DNA of 64,000 nucleotides from Marinomonas colpomeniae (GTDB taxonomy: Bacteria; Pseudomonadota; Gammaproteobacteria; Pseudomonadales; Marinomonadaceae), in NCBI RefSeq assembly GCF_014803385.1, contig NZ_JACYFC010000001.1, positions 330,136-394,135 of the forward strand, written 5' to 3'. Position numbers and translations under genes: made by a program. Positions 1 to 8,685 of this stretch are shown here, piece after piece. The stretch's first letter is position 1; each line of letters starts with the position of its first letter. The notes under the pieces are model-generated. The model made no database searches. It worked only from the letters and a program-made list of their open reading frames with translations, and was not told where the DNA came from.

Positions 1-137
1 GTGAGATTTCCGCCATGATTACACGGCTTCCTACTCGTATCCAAGGTGTCACTATTAATGGTGAAAATGGAACGGTTTTAAACGTGGAAAATCACGGAAA
101 AATCAAACTTACAAATGAATTAGAAATATTAGGTTAA
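1..137 (+). CDS. flgD: Flagellar hook assembly/scaffolding protein FlgD (C-terminal fragment)
   Basis: Only the last 44 codons are present. The frame starts at base 3 and stops with TAA at 135-137; the 5' part lies outside the window. The tail ends in KLTNELEILG, a short beta-rich end of the kind seen in FlgD. FlgD caps the growing hook and guides FlgE polymerisation. The assignment rests mainly on position, directly upstream of flgE (12 nt gap) in the conserved flgDEFGHIJKL order; the fragment alone would not be diagnostic. Confidence 0.75.
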   Translation, partial: EISAMITRLPTRIQGVTINGENGTVLNVENHGKIKLTNELEILG

Positions 138-149
138 CTGGAGAGTATT

Positions 150-1847
150 ATGGGATTCAATACTGCGCTATCGGGTATTAAAGCTTCTGCCGATTATTTA
201 AGTGTTGCGGGTAATAATATTGCCAATGCCGATACAACAGGCTTTAAAAAGTCACGTATTGAATTTGATGATATCTACAATACGAGTGTGCTTGGTGCTG
301 GAAGTGGAAACAGTATTGGTTCTGGTGTCAGTGTAAGTAAGGTATCTCAGGAGTTTGCATCTGGAAACCTATCCTATACAGACAACAATTTAGATGTTGC
401 GATCGATGGTAGCGGCTTTTTTGTGTTGGATGCTGGTATTGCTCAATCTTATACTCGTGCTGGTAACTTTAAGCTGGATGAAGATGGTTTCTTGATAACT
501 AATTCAGGTAGTCACCTTCAGGGGTTTAATGCCGTTAACGGTGTTATTGGTGGTAATTTGGAAAATATGTTTATTCCAACTGATAGGATCTCACCAGAGC
601 CAACGACTGAAATGGAGCTTAAGGTTAATCTCAATTCAAAAAGTGAAGATATTCCGCCATTTATCAAGGCAGATTTTGATCCATATGATCCTGATACGTA
701 TAACTACACTCAAACCCAGGGTGTTGTAGATGCCAACGGTAAAACAAATATAGTGACGTATTATTATTCTAAAAGTGAGCTTCCTAACACATATAAAGTA
801 AATGCTACTGTTAATGGTAACTTAACAGATGATACGGGGGCTGCATTTTTAGGTGAAACTTTTGCGACTTACAATTCTGCGGATGGTGACACTGATCATA
901 ATGGTGACGGCACTAATGAGCAGCCATTTGAATTGCTTTATCTTGGCGAGAATGAGCCGGGAGTGTCTGATATAGCGGCTGGTACGAAGGCCGCTTTAAC
1001 GGTTTCTGGTACGTTGGGTGGAGTAGCTGTTACATCGACACTTGCTCCTGAAGAGGTTCGTGATTCAAGCTCTGTTGCTCGAGAGTCTTTTGATGCTCTT
1101 AACCCTGAAACCTACACTTATGGTAATACCAGAAGTGTTTATGATTCCTTAGGTGAGACCCACACAATGGGTTATTACTTTATTAAACAGGGTGAAAATA
1201 ACACCTACGAGTTACGTATAACAATGGATGGTGAAGAAACTTTTAGCGATCCTTTAACCGGTGAAGATACCCGTTTCCTAGAAGAAAAAACTGCGGTTTC
1301 TTTTGATGCTGCGGGTAATTTGTTAGGTACATATCGTGGTATGCCTCCATATGATGTTGCCCAGCCTATCGCATTAGAAATAAAAGGTGTAGATCCTACT
1401 AATCGAGGTCGTATTACGCCTCTTGATTTTACTGGATCAACACAGTTTGCTTTAGAGAATACTGACAACTTTGAACAGGATGGTTTCTCTGCTGGTGAGT
1501 TGCAGGGCGTTTCTTTTGACCGTGATGGTTTCTTGGTTGCTAACTATACAAATCAACAAACGGCAACACTTGGCCAGATCGCATTAGCGACATTTGATAG
1601 TACTGACGGTCTTCTGCCGGCAGGGCACACTTCCTGGTTGGCAAGCAAAGGTTCGGGCCCGGCTGATATTGGTCGTCCTAATAGCGGAACTTTTGGTAAG
1701 ATAGAAGGAGGGTCGCTGGAAGAGTCTAACGTTGATTTAACGTCTGAACTCGTTGCCCTTATTGAGGCACAGCGTAATTATCAAGCAAACAGTAAAACAT
1801 TAGAAACAGAAAATACTGTGACGCAGACGATAATTAACCTTCGTTAA
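150..1847 (+). CDS. flgE: Flagellar hook protein FlgE
   Basis: FlgE is the structural subunit of the flexible hook joining the rod to the filament. The 565-residue product has the rod/hook N-terminal signature (ALSGIKASADYLSVAGNN, then NIANADTTGFKKSR, about residues 7-37) and the C-terminal FlgE helix (LEESNVDLTSELVALIEAQ followed by RNYQANSKTLET). It is much longer than the roughly 400-residue enteric FlgE, so the surface-exposed middle domains (about residues 140-430) are expanded, as in many marine polar flagella. A GGAGAG ribosome site precedes the ATG at 150. A strong terminator follows, so flgF probably starts a new transcription unit. Confidence 0.97.
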   Translation: MGFNTALSGIKASADYLSVAGNNIANADTTGFKKSRIEFDDIYNTSVLGAGSGNSIGSGVSVSKVSQEFASGNLSYTDNNLDVAIDGSGFFVLDAGIAQSYTRAGNFKLDEDGFLITNSGSHLQGFNAVNGVIGGNLENMFIPTDRISPEPTTEMELKVNLNSKSEDIPPFIKADFDPYDPDTYNYTQTQGVVDANGKTNIVTYYYSKSELPNTYKVNATVNGNLTDDTGAAFLGETFATYNSADGDTDHNGDGTNEQPFELLYLGENEPGVSDIAAGTKAALTVSGTLGGVAVTSTLAPEEVRDSSSVARESFDALNPETYTYGNTRSVYDSLGETHTMGYYFIKQGENNTYELRITMDGEETFSDPLTGEDTRFLEEKTAVSFDAAGNLLGTYRGMPPYDVAQPIALEIKGVDPTNRGRITPLDFTGSTQFALENTDNFEQDGFSAGELQGVSFDRDGFLVANYTNQQTATLGQIALATFDSTDGLLPAGHTSWLASKGSGPADIGRPNSGTFGKIEGGSLEESNVDLTSELVALIEAQRNYQANSKTLETENTVTQTIINLR

Positions 1848-1869
1848 TTTTCTGGAGAGAGAAGATTTC

Positions 1870-1906
1870 AAGCCGAAGCAACTTTTGTTGTTTCGGCTTT
1901 TTTTTA
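1870..1906 (+). terminator. Rho-independent terminator after flgE
   Basis: A stem of AGCCGAAGCAAC pairs with GTTGTTTCGGCT around a short T-rich loop and is followed by a run of eight T. It lies 23 nt after the flgE stop, separating the flgDE part of the cluster from flgF onward. Confidence 0.9.
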
Positions 1907-1918
1907 CCTTTTTTTAAG

Positions 1919-1935
1919 TTGGTACGATTCTTGAT
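1919..1935 (+). promoter_or_regulatory. Sigma-54-like promoter for flgF operon
   Basis: TTGGTACG-ATTC-TTGAT has the sigma-54 layout (TTGGCACG-N4-TTGCW): the -24 GG is present, but the -12 GC reads GA. It sits between the flgE terminator and flgF, where a promoter is needed. Class II flagellar genes of polar-flagellated gammaproteobacteria are commonly RpoN/FleQ dependent. The imperfect -12 element keeps confidence moderate. Confidence 0.5.
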
Positions 1936-1988
1936 AGATACTTATTAACTAATCATTTAATTATGTGAATTTTTCTAGGGGTATCGTT

Positions 1989-2732
1989 GTGGATAAGGCC
2001 TTATATTTGGCAATGAGTGGTGGTGTACAGACCATGAATGCTCAAACAATACACGCTAATAACCTTGCAAACGTCAGTACAACCGGCTTCCGTTCTGACT
2101 TTGAGCAAGCACGTTCAATGCAAGTGTATGGCGATCATCATCCTAGTCGAGTGTACGCTATGACTGAAAACCCAGCGACGCGTTATACACAGGGAGATAT
2201 GATTCAAACAGGCAGGAATTTGGATGTAGCTGTTGCTGGTGAAGGCTTTATTGCTGTTTATGATGATAAAGGCCAAGAAGCTTATACTCGTGCGGGTGAC
2301 TTGCAAATTAATGCCGCAGGGCAGCTTGTTACAGGACGAGGTTTGCCTATAGCAGGCGTTGCAGGGCCTATATTTTTACCACCTCTCGACAGTATAAATA
2401 TTACAGCTGACGGTTCTATTTCTATTGTTCCTCAAGGTGGTGCTGGTAATGAAGTGGCAGTCTTGAATCAAATTAAATTGGTTAATCCTGATATTCAAAA
2501 TTTACGCAAAGAAGAAGATGGCTTAATTCATCCGCGTGATGGTCAAGAGTTTGAACAAGACTTAAATGTCCAGCTTGCTTCAGGTTTTGTGGAAGGTAGT
2601 AATGTTAATGCGGTAGAGGAAATGACTCATATTATGAACCTCTCTCGCCGTTTTGAGATGAATGTAAAAATGATGGATACGATACGAGAAAATGCAGATT
2701 CGTCTGCTCGAATATTACAGCGTACATCTTAA
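1989..2732 (+). CDS. flgF: Flagellar basal-body rod protein FlgF
   Basis: FlgF is a proximal rod subunit of the drive shaft in the periplasm. The 247-residue product starts MDKALYLAMSGGVQTMNAQ and carries the rod motif NNLANVSTTGFRSDF and the C-terminal EGSNVNAVEEMTHIMNLSRR-type helix. I chose the GTG start at 1989 rather than the in-frame GTG at 1965: AGGGG lies at suitable distance before it, and MDKALYLAM is the usual FlgF N-terminus. It is first in an flgF-flgG-flgH-flgI-flgJ run with short gaps, probably one operon. Confidence 0.96.
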   Translation: MDKALYLAMSGGVQTMNAQTIHANNLANVSTTGFRSDFEQARSMQVYGDHHPSRVYAMTENPATRYTQGDMIQTGRNLDVAVAGEGFIAVYDDKGQEAYTRAGDLQINAAGQLVTGRGLPIAGVAGPIFLPPLDSINITADGSISIVPQGGAGNEVAVLNQIKLVNPDIQNLRKEEDGLIHPRDGQEFEQDLNVQLASGFVEGSNVNAVEEMTHIMNLSRRFEMNVKMMDTIRENADSSARILQRTS

Positions 2733-2804
2733 ATATAGCCCATAAATTAAAAGGCTAATAAATTAAGCCGTGGCAACAGATTAATAGAATTAGAAGAGGC
2801 TCTT

Positions 2805-3590
2805 ATGAATTCAGCATTATGGGTAAGTAAAACCGGTTTAAGCGCAATGGATAAGCAGTTGAATGTTGTTGCCAATAACTTGGCAAACGTTTCGACAACA
2901 GCGTTTAAGAAAGACAGAGCGGTATTTGAAGATCTGATGTACAAAACAGTACGAGCACCAGGTGGAGTGAGCGCTCAGAATGCTGAGTTACCATCTGGTC
3001 TGCAATTAGGTACAGGTGTAAAAGTTGGAGCGACACAAAAAGACTTTTCGAATGGCGATTATAATATGACGGATAGGCAGCTTGATGTTGCTATTCAAGG
3101 AAAGGGTTTTTTACAGGTTTTACAGCCAGATGGTACGATAGGCTATACAAGAGATGGTAGCTTACAGCTAAATAGTGAAGGGCAGATATCTACTTCTGGT
3201 GGACTAATTGTTGAGCCAGGGATTGAAATTGACCCTAACGCTATTGAAATTATGATAGCGGAAGATGGGATAGTATCTGTTCGAATGAGTGGTGAAGCCG
3301 ATGCTCAAGAGGTCGGTGCAATTAATATTGCAGGCTTTATTAATCCAGCAGGATTAAGTTCAGCAGGGCAAAATATTTTCACAGAAACGAATGCCAGTGG
3401 CCCACCTTTGGTAGGTGTTCCTGGAACGGACTCGTTAGGTACTCTTGCTCAAGGTATGTTAGAAGCATCTAATGTAAATTCGATTGAAGAACTTGTTAAT
3501 ATGATTACCACTCAAAGGGCATATGAGATGAATTCAAAAGTTATCTCCGCAGCTGATGGTATGATGAGTTTTGCAATACAGCAGTTATAG
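2805..3590 (+). CDS. flgG: Flagellar distal rod protein FlgG
   Basis: FlgG polymerises into the distal rod that crosses the peptidoglycan and outer membrane through the P and L rings. The 261-residue length is normal. The N-terminus ALWVSKTGLSAMDKQLNVVA with NNLANVSTTAFKKDRA and the C-terminal EASNVNSIEELVNMITTQRA helix are classic FlgG. An AGAGG ribosome site precedes the ATG. The gene lies 72 nt after flgF and 16 nt before flgH, consistent with cotranscription. Confidence 0.98.
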   Translation: MNSALWVSKTGLSAMDKQLNVVANNLANVSTTAFKKDRAVFEDLMYKTVRAPGGVSAQNAELPSGLQLGTGVKVGATQKDFSNGDYNMTDRQLDVAIQGKGFLQVLQPDGTIGYTRDGSLQLNSEGQISTSGGLIVEPGIEIDPNAIEIMIAEDGIVSVRMSGEADAQEVGAINIAGFINPAGLSSAGQNIFTETNASGPPLVGVPGTDSLGTLAQGMLEASNVNSIEELVNMITTQRAYEMNSKVISAADGMMSFAIQQL

Positions 3591-3606
3591 TAGCGTGCGG
3601 AATATT

Positions 3607-4458
3607 ATGAAAATAAAATTTACTCTCTTAGTATTATTTAGTGTTTTTTTGACTGGCTGTTTATCTTTTGATGTTGATGAACAGGCAGTGGCTAATGCTG
3701 CAGCGGCTGGTGCTGCAGGAGTTGTTGCGGACGCTGTGGTTGACGCAATAACAGAAGAGGGTGAAGAGGAAGTAGATGAAGAAGTACCGGATGAAGTTGT
3801 ACGTAAAGGTTATGTTCCTGACGGAGCTGATCCATTAAATGGGCCGGAAATTAGTCAATCTATTCGGTCTGATGACCCTTATTATACACCTGTATATCCA
3901 AACGGTATGAGCCCTTCACAAGCGCCAACGGGTGGTATTTATCAGGTTAGTATGGGGGATGTGTTTTTCGGTGATCAAAAAGCCAGTAAAGTAGGTGATA
4001 TATTAACGATAAACTTAAATGAGACGACGACATCAACGAAAGCCAATGCCGCTACAGTGTCTAAGTCATCTTCGGCTACTATTGAAAACCCTACAGTATT
4101 GGGGGAAGAGCTCAAAATAGACACCACTCTTCCTCAGCAAGGAACAGACTTTACCGGAAATGCATCTGCGAATCAGAATAATAGTTTGAACGGTACAATC
4201 TCAGTTACAGTATATAAGGAATATCCGAATGGCTTATTGGCTATTCGCGGTGAAAAATGGTTAACCCTAAATCAAGGTGATGAATATATTCGTTTCTCAG
4301 GCATCGTTCGGAAACAGGATATTTCGCCAGAGAATACAGTAGAATCTGAACGTGTTGCAGATGCGCGAATTGTTTATTCGGGTACAGGTGAAGTTGCCGC
4401 AGGAAGTGAGCAGGGTTGGGTGAGTCGTTTGCTTAACTCTAGTGATATGCCTTATTAA
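3607..4458 (+). CDS. flgH: Flagellar L-ring lipoprotein FlgH
   Basis: FlgH forms the L-ring bushing in the outer membrane. The 283-residue product starts with a lipoprotein signal peptide ending in the lipobox LTGC (residues about 16-19), and its conserved FlgH core begins near [15 protein letters not shown] chose ATG 3607 because it places the signal peptide at the N-terminus; an upstream in-frame start would overlap flgG. Enteric FlgH is about 230 residues. The extra length is an Ala-rich then highly acidic linker (residues about 25-65, including [15 protein letters not shown]) between lipid anchor and ring domain. Confidence 0.96.
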   Translation: MKIKFTLLVLFSVFLTGCLSFDVDEQAVANAAAAGAAGVVADAVVDAITEEGEEEVDEEVPDEVVRKGYVPDGADPLNGPEISQSIRSDDPYYTPVYPNGMSPSQAPTGGIYQVSMGDVFFGDQKASKVGDILTINLNETTTSTKANAATVSKSSSATIENPTVLGEELKIDTTLPQQGTDFTGNASANQNNSLNGTISVTVYKEYPNGLLAIRGEKWLTLNQGDEYIRFSGIVRKQDISPENTVESERVADARIVYSGTGEVAAGSEQGWVSRLLNSSDMPY

Positions 4459-4510
4459 TTTAATGATAAAAACATATGAGAGAAGCGTATTTCTCTCAAT
4501 AGGTGATGTG

Positions 4511-5599
4511 ATGAAATACATAGCGTTAGTTGTCTTATACATTTTGTCTTTTTCGGTACAGGCAGAACGCCTGAAGGACATCACCAGCGTTCAAGGTGTT
4601 CGTGAAAACCAATTGTTTGGCTATGGTCTAGTCATCGGTTTGAATGGTACTGGAGACAATACAGATTTTACCAGTCAAAGCTTTGCTAGCATGCTGTCAC
4701 GTTTTGGTGTGACGTTGCCTGCAGGTGTTAGTGCAACATCTAAAAATGTCGCTGCGGTTTCTCTTACGGCAACGCTGCCTGCGTTTTCTAAGCCTGGTCA
4801 AAAAATTGATGTGACTGCATCTTCTATTGGTAATGCCAGTACATTACGTGGTGGTACATTGCTATTATCTACTCTTAAAGGTGCTGATGGAGCTGTGTAT
4901 GCTATTGCACAAGGTAATTTAGTGATTGGTGGCTTAGGTACTAATGGCACTGATGGATCACGGACATCATTAAACATTCCAACGGTTGGTCGTATCCCTA
5001 ACGGTGCCAGTGTAGAGCGTACGGTTCCTAGTAGCTTCAATACCGGCGATACATTAACCTTTAATCTAAATCGACCAGACTTCACAACGGCTAAGCAAGT
5101 TTCTGACAAAATTAATGACCTTTTAGGGCCGGGTGTCGCAACGACATTGGATGCAACTTCTATTCGAGTGTCTGCACCAAGAGACCCAAGTCAGCGTGTA
5201 ACCTTTTTATCTATACTTGAAAACCTCGAAGTGGAAATGGGTGAAGAGAGGGCTCGTATTGTTATTAATTCTCGTACAGGAACTATTATTATTGGTCAGC
5301 ACGTGAAAGTATCACCTGCTGCTATCACGCATGGCAGCCTAACCGTAACAATCAAAGATGTGCCGCCAGTGGTAGGTCAAGATGGAACGGTTACGGGAGG
5401 AGAAACTATAGTATCTCCTCGTGAAGGGATTGAAATTAGCAATAACAGCGGTCATATGTTTGTGTTTGATCCGGGTGCTTCATTGAATGATATTGTTCGA
5501 GCTGTGAACCAAGTCGGCGCTGCACCAGGTGATGTGATGGCAATTTTAGAAGGCCTGAAGCAAGCCGGTGCAATTAATGCTGATTTAGTCGTTATATAG
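4511..5599 (+). CDS. flgI: Flagellar P-ring protein FlgI
   Basis: FlgI forms the periplasmic P-ring around the rod. The 362-residue product has a Sec signal peptide ([18 protein letters not shown]) followed by the highly conserved mature start [17 protein letters not shown] and [13 protein letters not shown]. The ATG at 4511 is preceded by AGGTGA and gives the correct signal peptide; the further-upstream in-frame ATG at 4442 would overlap flgH and add a non-signal extension. The protein is exported by Sec rather than by the flagellar secretion system. Confidence 0.98.
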   Translation: MKYIALVVLYILSFSVQAERLKDITSVQGVRENQLFGYGLVIGLNGTGDNTDFTSQSFASMLSRFGVTLPAGVSATSKNVAAVSLTATLPAFSKPGQKIDVTASSIGNASTLRGGTLLLSTLKGADGAVYAIAQGNLVIGGLGTNGTDGSRTSLNIPTVGRIPNGASVERTVPSSFNTGDTLTFNLNRPDFTTAKQVSDKINDLLGPGVATTLDATSIRVSAPRDPSQRVTFLSILENLEVEMGEERARIVINSRTGTIIIGQHVKVSPAAITHGSLTVTIKDVPPVVGQDGTVTGGETIVSPREGIEISNNSGHMFVFDPGASLNDIVRAVNQVGAAPGDVMAILEGLKQAGAINADLVVI

Positions 5600-5607
5600 G
5601 CCGTATT

Positions 5608-6594
5608 ATGAACTCCGTTTCTACAAAAGATGACTTTTTTGCCGATTTTTCTGCACTTACCGCGTTAAAGACGAAAGCACAAAAAGACCCAGATGCCGCA
5701 TTAAAAGAAGTAGCTCAGCAGTTTGAATCCATCTTTATCAATATGATGTTTAAAACAATGCGAGCTACCAATGAAACGATTGGTAGTGATTTATTTTCTA
5801 GTCCTCAAACGAAACAATACCAAGATATGATGGACTCGCAAATGTCTCAGAGTCTTGCGACAACAGGCGGTATTGGTCTGTCAGAAGCCTTGATTAGGCA
5901 GTATCAAGCTCAGCAGCAGGGTCGCGTTAGCTCGGCAGAAGCAAAAGAACGAGGGGATACGGATTTTCTGAATCAAGTTGCAAAACAAGATTTGGTTAGA
6001 ATTCAAACATTGGCTAACAGGGCTTCCACCGATTTTATTCAATCCGTGCAAAAAGAAGCGAGTCAAAGTGCTCAAAGCATTTCCGGTGATAGTCTGGTTT
6101 CTGCACCATCGGCACTTTCCGTGGTATTTGATTCTCCTGATGAGTTTGTCGAGTACCTTTGGCCTCATGCGCAGCAAGCAGGTGAAAAACTGGGAGTGAA
6201 CCCTAAAGCAATATTAGCCCAAGCCGCATTAGAGACCGGTTGGGGGAAATACCCGATTGCTAAAGAAGATGGCGCGGCTAGCTTCAATCTGTTTGGTATA
6301 AAAGCAGACAGTAGATGGCAAGGTGATAGAGCTGTTGTGAATACTTTGGAATTTCGTGATGGTGTTGCCAAACGAGAAAAAGCAGCTTTTAGGGCTTATG
6401 ATTCCTTTGGACAAAGCTTTGATGATTACGCAAATTTTTTAAATTCTAGCGAGCGGTATAAAGATGCCTTGGAGTCTGGAGACGACGCGTCAATGTTTGC
6501 CGCCTCTCTCCAACAAGGTGGTTATGCTACGGATCCTAAGTACTCAGAAAAAATTGAGAGTATCCTCTCAAGTCAATGGTTTCAAAGCCTGTAG
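5608..6594 (+). CDS. flgJ: Flagellar rod cap / peptidoglycan hydrolase FlgJ
   Basis: FlgJ is bifunctional. The N-terminal domain (residues about 20-105, FESIFINMMFKTMRATNET) caps and assembles the rod. The C-terminal glucosaminidase domain (about 170-328, AQAALETGWGKYP with the catalytic Glu, then FNLFGIKAD) cuts peptidoglycan to let the rod through. The 328-residue length is typical for the two-domain beta/gammaproteobacterial form. It starts 8 nt after flgI and ends the flgF-J run; a sigma-54-like site follows it. Confidence 0.97.
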   Translation: MNSVSTKDDFFADFSALTALKTKAQKDPDAALKEVAQQFESIFINMMFKTMRATNETIGSDLFSSPQTKQYQDMMDSQMSQSLATTGGIGLSEALIRQYQAQQQGRVSSAEAKERGDTDFLNQVAKQDLVRIQTLANRASTDFIQSVQKEASQSAQSISGDSLVSAPSALSVVFDSPDEFVEYLWPHAQQAGEKLGVNPKAILAQAALETGWGKYPIAKEDGAASFNLFGIKADSRWQGDRAVVNTLEFRDGVAKREKAAFRAYDSFGQSFDDYANFLNSSERYKDALESGDDASMFAASLQQGGYATDPKYSEKIESILSSQWFQSL

Positions 6595-6618
6595 GTTTTT
6601 TTCAGAAAAAAAACAACA

Positions 6619-6635
6619 TTGGTAAACTTCTTGCA
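6619..6635 (+). promoter_or_regulatory. Sigma-54-type promoter upstream of flgK
   Basis: TTGGTAAA-CTTC-TTGCA matches the sigma-54 consensus TTGGCACG-N4-TTGCW in both the -24 GG and -12 GC elements with exact spacing. It lies 67 nt before the flgK start and after flgJ, so it probably drives flgK-flgL and possibly the HD-GYP gene. The match is visible; use in vivo is inferred. Confidence 0.65.
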
Positions 6636-6701
6636 TTGATTGTCTATAGAGTTAAAAAAAGACATCAAGTTATTCTTTGAACAACACGCTAGAGGTGAGC
6701 A

Positions 6702-8681
6702 ATGGGCTCAGCAAGTTTATATTCAGTTGGTTTGTCTGGACTACAATCCAGTAATGCTCGTATTAATACTACAGGGCAAAATACAACTAATGTGGATACT
6801 GAGGGCTACAGCCGTCAGAGAACTGATACCACGAGTTCGCCAATTGGCGGCGTTATTCTTCGTGATACCTCTCGTCTTGTCGATAATTTCGTCAGTACGC
6901 AAATGCGATCTGATAAGTCCAATTTTGCTTATTACGATACTTACCATTCTATGATGACAGTGGCTGATAATTTACTTGCAGAAGACAGTGTGTCTTTGAC
7001 AGGTTATTTAAACGAAGCCTTTAACGCATTACAGACAGCTAATAATGATCCGACTTCTACATCATTAAGACAACTTGCACACTCTAGTCTAAATAATTTA
7101 GTCGAACAGTATAAAACACTGTCTAGTATTGTAACGCGCCAAGAAAAGTTAGTTGATGAGCAGCTATCAGCCTCGTTGATAGATTTGAATGCAATTACAA
7201 CAAAAATTTCTGATTTAAATAACAAGATATTAAGAGAAGAGAGTTTATCTATTTCACCTGCTAATGAATTGCGAGACCAGCAAGAACTTTTAGCGAAAGA
7301 ACTTTCTGAGTATTTAGATATCAAGGTGCAATTTAGTACAAAGGGTTTAATGTCTGTTCAATTAGACAACGGTCAACCACTGGTTATGGATCAAAAGCCT
7401 ACAGAGCTAAAAGTGATTTCAGACCCGTTGGATCCAAAGAAAATAAGTTTAATCGTAGATTTTGGTGATTATGATGTTGGTTTAAAAACGGATGGTCTTG
7501 GTGGAAATATTGGTGGACTGGTTGATTTTCGTTCTGAATTTAGTGTCAATGCAGATCGAACATTAGGGCAGCATGCTATTTCTATTGCCGATGCGATGAA
7601 CGTGCAAAATGCTAAAGGTCTTGATGGTAACGGTGTATTTGGTCGTGATTTATTTTCATTAGATGATGTGAATATTTATTCGACTAAAGATAATATACAT
7701 AAACTGTCTGATATCTCAGTGAAAGTGTCTGCTGGCAGCGCAGAAAAGATAACTAAAGATAATTATGAATTAACTAGGACTGACGCGAACCGTTTTGCAA
7801 TTACACGCTATGATGAAAATGGCAATGCAAATGGACAGCCGGTTTTATTTGATCCGTCTAGCATGACCCCAGATAATAGTGGTTACTATTCGATTGAAGA
7901 GCTAGGCTTAGATGTTCGGATCTCTGATTTGAGTGATATTGATGATAATGATGTTTTTCGCTTTGCTCCGACGGAAGGTGCTGCAGCGCATTTAAAACTT
8001 CAGGCAAAAAATGGTGATGCTATTGCATTAAGTGCACCATTAGGTGTGAGTACAAATTCAGATAATCTATCTGATGCTAAAATTTCTTTAGAGTCGGTTA
8101 CAAATACAAACCCTGAAACGTCGGCTTTTACACCAGACGGCTCACTTTATCCAAGTGCGCCGCATAAAATTTATTTCACATCACCTAGCTCTTATGTTGT
8201 TCAGGATGCATCTGGTGTTGAGCTTGCTACTGTTAAAGATGTGTTTCATTACAGTAATTTATTGGAACAAGCGGGTCTGTCTGAAGAAGCGGGATTTGAT
8301 GTTTCTATTTCTTCTATGCCGCAATTAGGTGATGAATTTTCTATCAGTACAGATATAGTTGGGCCTGCCGATAACTTTAATGGATTGGCATTGCTCGACT
8401 TACAAAATCAATCTTTGGTGGAAGGTAAATCGAGCTTAACTAAAGCATTCGCAGGCTTTATTTCTTATGTTGGTAGTAAAACAAATGAAGTGGCAGGTCA
8501 TGCAGAATCGAGTGAAATAATTATGAATGACAGCATGGCTCGCCGTGACAGATTATCGGCGGTTAGCCTTGATGAAGAGGCAGTAAATTTATTGAAATAT
8601 CAGCAATCTTATTCCGCTTCTGCGCAAGTAATAACGGCGGCTCGTACGACGTTTGAAACCTTGCTTGGGATAATGAGGTAA
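6702..8681 (+). CDS. flgK: Flagellar hook-associated protein 1 FlgK
   Basis: FlgK is the first junction protein between hook and filament. The 659-residue product starts MGSASLYSVGLSGLQSSNAR with the rod/hook motif TTGQNTTNVDTEGYSRQR. It has a coiled-coil segment near residues 130-210 and ends with the FlgK C-terminal helix (SLDEEAVNLLKYQQSYSASA then QVITAARTTFETLLGIM). Enteric FlgK is about 547 residues, so the central exposed domain is enlarged. The ATG at 6702 is preceded by AGAGGTGAGC. The gene is followed after 4 nt by flgL. Confidence 0.97.
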   Translation: MGSASLYSVGLSGLQSSNARINTTGQNTTNVDTEGYSRQRTDTTSSPIGGVILRDTSRLVDNFVSTQMRSDKSNFAYYDTYHSMMTVADNLLAEDSVSLTGYLNEAFNALQTANNDPTSTSLRQLAHSSLNNLVEQYKTLSSIVTRQEKLVDEQLSASLIDLNAITTKISDLNNKILREESLSISPANELRDQQELLAKELSEYLDIKVQFSTKGLMSVQLDNGQPLVMDQKPTELKVISDPLDPKKISLIVDFGDYDVGLKTDGLGGNIGGLVDFRSEFSVNADRTLGQHAISIADAMNVQNAKGLDGNGVFGRDLFSLDDVNIYSTKDNIHKLSDISVKVSAGSAEKITKDNYELTRTDANRFAITRYDENGNANGQPVLFDPSSMTPDNSGYYSIEELGLDVRISDLSDIDDNDVFRFAPTEGAAAHLKLQAKNGDAIALSAPLGVSTNSDNLSDAKISLESVTNTNPETSAFTPDGSLYPSAPHKIYFTSPSSYVVQDASGVELATVKDVFHYSNLLEQAGLSEEAGFDVSISSMPQLGDEFSISTDIVGPADNFNGLALLDLQNQSLVEGKSSLTKAFAGFISYVGSKTNEVAGHAESSEIIMNDSMARRDRLSAVSLDEEAVNLLKYQQSYSASAQVITAARTTFETLLGIMR

Positions 8682-8685
8682 GTTT

